Below are positions 61,364 to 64,000 of a stretch of 64,000 nt of DNA, piece by piece; position 1 is the stretch's first letter; the number at the start of each line of letters is the position of its first letter. The stretch comes from an uncultured Candidatus Thioglobus sp. (GTDB lineage Bacteria > Pseudomonadota > Gammaproteobacteria > PS1 > Pseudothioglobaceae). Under the pieces are notes generated by a model that worked only from the letters and a program-made list of their open reading frames with translations, did not search any database and had not been told where the DNA came from. Both the position numbers and the translations under genes were made by a program. The DNA is taken from contig CAJJCX010000003.1 of assembly GCA_905182815.1 (NCBI GenBank), positions 1 through 64,000 on the forward strand, in the 5' to 3' direction.

Positions 61364-62394
61364 CACAGGATATAAAAATCAAAATTTCAAATTTAACTAA
61401 GATTTTTGGACCTAAGGCAGAGTCTGTTATAAAACATGTTGATAATGGAATGGGGAAAGATGATCTCCTTAAGGAGCATCAGCATGTTCTTGGATTGAGT
61501 AATATTAATCTTGATCTAGCAAACAAGAATATTGAAGTTATTATGGGCCTCTCTGGTTCTGGAAAATCCACACTTATTCGACATATTAATCGACTTATTG
61601 AGCCTACTGCTGGCTCAATCATGATTGGTGGTGAGGATGTGATTCAAATGCCAATGGAAAAACTTAGGCAATTTAGGCAACAAAAAACTGCAATGGTATT
61701 TCAAAGCTTTGCACTCCTTCCGCACAAAACAATTATGGATAATGTTTGTTTAGGTGTCCATTTGCAAGGAGTAAAGGGTGATGAAGCAGTTGCAAGAGCG
61801 AAGAAATGGATTGATCGAGTAGGTTTATCTGGATACGAAAATCGTTATCCGTCTCAGCTTTCAGGTGGAATGCAGCAGCGTGTTGGTTTGGCGAGAGCTT
61901 TAACGTGCGATACTGAAATTTTAATGATGGATGAGGCCTTTAGTGCGCTTGATCCACTCATACGAAGTGACATGCAAGATTTGTTACTGGAGCTCCAAAA
62001 AGAACTCCACAAGACTATTGTATTTATTACTCATGACCTTGAAGAGGCACTAAAGATTGGAGACCGTATTGCTATTCTTAATGGTGGCGAGCTGGTTCAG
62101 CATGGAACAACACAGGAAATTATAATGACTCCTGCTGATGATTATGTTAAGGACTTTGTCAAAAAAGTAAATCGCTCTCATGTCCTTCAAACAAAATCTG
62201 TAATGACTGATCAGAAGCCGGCAAAAGCTTCTTCAAGTATCGCTGTTAATGAGACGGATTCAGTGGACTCCGCTTTATGTGAGATGCTTCGTGAAAATGC
62301 TGATTGCTGCATAGTTCAAGACTCAGGTGGCTCAGTTGTAGGCTATTTAAATAAGAAAGATATAGCTGAAGTTGTTAAGCCATTAGAAGCTTAA
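61360..62394 (+). CDS. proV: Glycine betaine/proline ABC transporter ATP-binding protein
   Basis: A ProV-type ATPase of 344 residues. Walker A is GLSGSGKST, followed by Q-loop FQSFALLPHKT, signature LSGGMQQRVGLARA, Walker B ILMMDEAFSALDP and H-loop FITHDLEEAL. The C-terminus (about 270-340) holds a CBS-like domain (SSIAVNETDSVDSALCEML, VGYLNKKDIAEVV), which in homologues senses ionic strength. The ATG overlaps the permease stop. It converges on prfC, three bases apart. Confidence 0.93.
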   Translation: MTQDIKIKISNLTKIFGPKAESVIKHVDNGMGKDDLLKEHQHVLGLSNINLDLANKNIEVIMGLSGSGKSTLIRHINRLIEPTAGSIMIGGEDVIQMPMEKLRQFRQQKTAMVFQSFALLPHKTIMDNVCLGVHLQGVKGDEAVARAKKWIDRVGLSGYENRYPSQLSGGMQQRVGLARALTCDTEILMMDEAFSALDPLIRSDMQDLLLELQKELHKTIVFITHDLEEALKIGDRIAILNGGELVQHGTTQEIIMTPADDYVKDFVKKVNRSHVLQTKSVMTDQKPAKASSSIAVNETDSVDSALCEMLRENADCCIVQDSGGSVVGYLNKKDIAEVVKPLEA

Positions 62395-62397
62395 GAG

Positions 62398-63966
62398 TCA
62401 GTGCTCTCTTGTAGAGCTAAAGGTTAAGTCTGGGTGACGCTCGATTGTAAGCTGAAGATTTACCATGCTTGGGGCTAAATAAGAAAGCATTCCTGCGCTA
62501 TCAATTGCAACATTATTCCCAGCTTTTATTTTGAGCTGGTCGATATCTTTATCGAGGCCAGTAACCCATCTTGCTGTTGCTACATTTATCGTTTCGAATT
62601 GACAATCAACTCCGTACTCATATTTGAGTCTATGCGCAACGACGTCAAATTGCAGAATACCTACAGCCCCTAAAATTTGAGAGCTATTAGAAATTGGTCT
62701 GAATACCTGAGTTGCCCCTTCTTCTGAAAGCTGATCAAGCCCTTTTTGTAATGCCTTAGCTTTGAGAGGATCTTTGAGCTGTGCTCTTCTAAAAAGCTCT
62801 GGAGCAAAGTTAGGGATGCCTTGGAAGTTAATTTTCTCGCCTTGAGTGAATGTATCTCCAATACTTATCCCGCCGTGATTATGAATACCTATAACATCGC
62901 CAGCATAGGCCACTTCAGTTGAGCTTCTTTCACGAGACATAAAGGTTACAGCGTTTGCAATTTTTATCTGCTTACCTGTTGGAACTTGAAGGACCTTCAT
63001 CCCTTTTTGATATTCACCACTGACAATTCGCATAAATGCTAATCTGTCATGATGTTTGGGGTCCATATTTGCCTGAATTTTAAAGATAAATCCAGTCAGT
63101 TTTCCTTCTTCAGGAGATACATTTCTAGTATCACATTGTCTGCTTTGAGGTAAAGGGGCATATTTAATAAACCCATCTAGTAAGTTTTCGATACCAAAAT
63201 TGTTGATTGCTGATCCAAAAAATACGGGCGTCTGTTTACCCTCAAGAAAATCATTTAAATTGAAAGGGTTTGTTGTTCCGCTAATGAGTTCAATTTCTTC
63301 TCGGGCTTCTTTTGCAAAATCTTCACCCAGTATTTTATCTAATTCAGGATTATCAATTCCCTCGATAATTGTGTTGTCACCAATATTTGCATTTTTACCA
63401 CTTTCAAACAAATAAACTTTATTTTCAAGCAGGTGAAAAACTCCTTTAAAGCCCTTTCCCATTCCAATTGGCCATGTGATCGGCGAGCATTCGATATTTA
63501 GTACAGATTCAACTTCATCCAGAAGATCAATAGGTTCACGTCCTTCGCGGTCCATCTTATTGATAAAGGTTATGATTGGTGTATCACGAAGTCTGCATAC
63601 TTCCATTAATTTAATTGTTCTTTGCTCAACACCTTTGGCTACATCAATAACCATTAAAGCAGAGTCCACAGCAGTTAAAGTACGGTAAGTATCCTCAGAA
63701 AAGTCTTCGTGTCCAGGTGTATCTAGTAGATTGATAACGTGATTATCATAAGGGAACTGCATCACGGATGAAGTAATAGAGATGCCTCTTTCCTTCTCCA
63801 TTTCCATCCAGTCACTTGTAGCATGACTATCAGCTTTTCTTGCCTTTACGCTTCCAGCTGTTTTAATAGCTCCACCATAAAGGAGCAACTTTTCAGTAAC
63901 TGTAGTCTTGCCAGCATCGGGATGTGAAATGATCGCAAAAGTGCGACGTTTGGAGGTTTCAGACAT
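62398..63966 (-). CDS. prfC: Peptide chain release factor 3
   Basis: RF3 is the GTPase that recycles RF1 and RF2 after termination. The 522-residue product starts with [21 protein letters not shown] (P-loop, G1), then G2/G3 [15 protein letters not shown]4 [11 protein letters not shown] and [11 protein letters not shown] (G5). The C-terminus has the RF3-type [17 protein letters not shown] and ends STREH. The frame is intact. The last 34 bases of the window upstream of its start hold nothing I can name. Confidence 0.97.
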   Translation of the reverse strand: MSETSKRRTFAIISHPDAGKTTVTEKLLLYGGAIKTAGSVKARKADSHATSDWMEMEKERGISITSSVMQFPYDNHVINLLDTPGHEDFSEDTYRTLTAVDSALMVIDVAKGVEQRTIKLMEVCRLRDTPIITFINKMDREGREPIDLLDEVESVLNIECSPITWPIGMGKGFKGVFHLLENKVYLFESGKNANIGDNTIIEGIDNPELDKILGEDFAKEAREEIELISGTTNPFNLNDFLEGKQTPVFFGSAINNFGIENLLDGFIKYAPLPQSRQCDTRNVSPEEGKLTGFIFKIQANMDPKHHDRLAFMRIVSGEYQKGMKVLQVPTGKQIKIANAVTFMSRERSSTEVAYAGDVIGIHNHGGISIGDTFTQGEKINFQGIPNFAPELFRRAQLKDPLKAKALQKGLDQLSEEGATQVFRPISNSSQILGAVGILQFDVVAHRLKYEYGVDCQFETINVATARWVTGLDKDIDQLKIKAGNNVAIDSAGMLSYLAPSMVNLQLTIERHPDLTFSSTREH

Positions 63967-64000
63967 ATTGCCTAAGCCTTTGGTAAAGTTACGCCAGTTT

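Overview
The window is an AT-rich stretch of a bacterial chromosome, densely packed with housekeeping genes and short intergenic gaps. Gene content and protein motifs point to a gammaproteobacterium: lpxK-ycaR-kdsB, lolCD, xerD, tsaE-amiC, bioF-bioH and an alaS end. Glycine-betaine and amino-acid ABC uptake, a sodium-pumping oxaloacetate decarboxylase, a photolyase and a DsrC-DsrM-DsrK sulfur electron-transfer module suggest a small-genome marine sulfur-oxidiser-like lineage. The SUP05/Thioglobus group is my best guess; this is inference and not proven by the sequence. I see no rRNA, insertion sequence, prophage or CRISPR array, and no gene-free stretch longer than 300 bases.

Layout. 1-7.4 kb: end of alaS, prmA, thiS (reverse), then carA-carB-greA. 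7.5-9.9 kb: a class-V aminotransferase followed by two GNAT acetyltransferases. 9.9-11.2 kb (reverse): rplS with a terminator, then xerD. 11.3-15.5 kb: gltD-dsrC-dsrM-dsrK. 15.5-18.0 kb (reverse): a CaCA antiporter, tsaE and amiC. 18.2-23.1 kb: hemD, an unknown small protein, infA, tRNA-Leu(CAA) and oadGAB. 23.2-25.1 kb (reverse): lolC-lolD. 25.1-28.6 kb: lpxK-ycaR-kdsB-folD, a glutaredoxin-like protein and a possible zinc peptidase. 28.6-33.9 kb (reverse): purE-purK, bioF-bioH, thiG and a Gfo/Idh/MocA oxidoreductase. 34-35.6 kb: upp and a class-IV aminotransferase. 35.6-38.4 kb (reverse): phrB, tRNA-Ser(GCU), an OsmC protein and trpC. 38.5-45.7 kb: kdsA-dapB-yciI and a complete livGFHM-K transporter. 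45.8-49.9 kb: DUF4282 protein, rarD-like, methyltransferase, EamA exporter, HPP-family protein and a RutE-like nitroreductase (reverse). 49.9-57.8 kb: hinT, parC, queD-folE2-aroG and gyrA. 58-62.4 kb: glycine-betaine transporter (binding protein, a permease with a very long N-terminal extension, ATPase). 62.4-64 kb (reverse): prfC.

How the genes work together. folE2 makes the dihydroneopterin triphosphate that queD consumes. lpxK, kdsB and kdsA all feed lipid A/Kdo synthesis. oadG, oadA and oadB form one sodium pump. The liv and betaine clusters are complete importers in which each binding-protein gene is separated from its partner genes by a strong hairpin terminator. GltD, DsrC, DsrM and DsrK lie in one tight same-strand run. 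That suggests the pyridine-nucleotide oxidoreductase may connect to the DsrC/DsrMK thiol-disulfide system, as DsrL does in full dsr operons.

Data quality. I count 25 single-base frame breaks in 17 genes, plus one possible break in bioH. Many are in indispensable genes (alaS, carB, gyrA, folE2, lolC, lolD), and each is repaired by adding or removing one base. They are far more likely sequencing or assembly errors than pseudogenes, so I give such genes as one CDS covering the repaired extent and state where the break lies.
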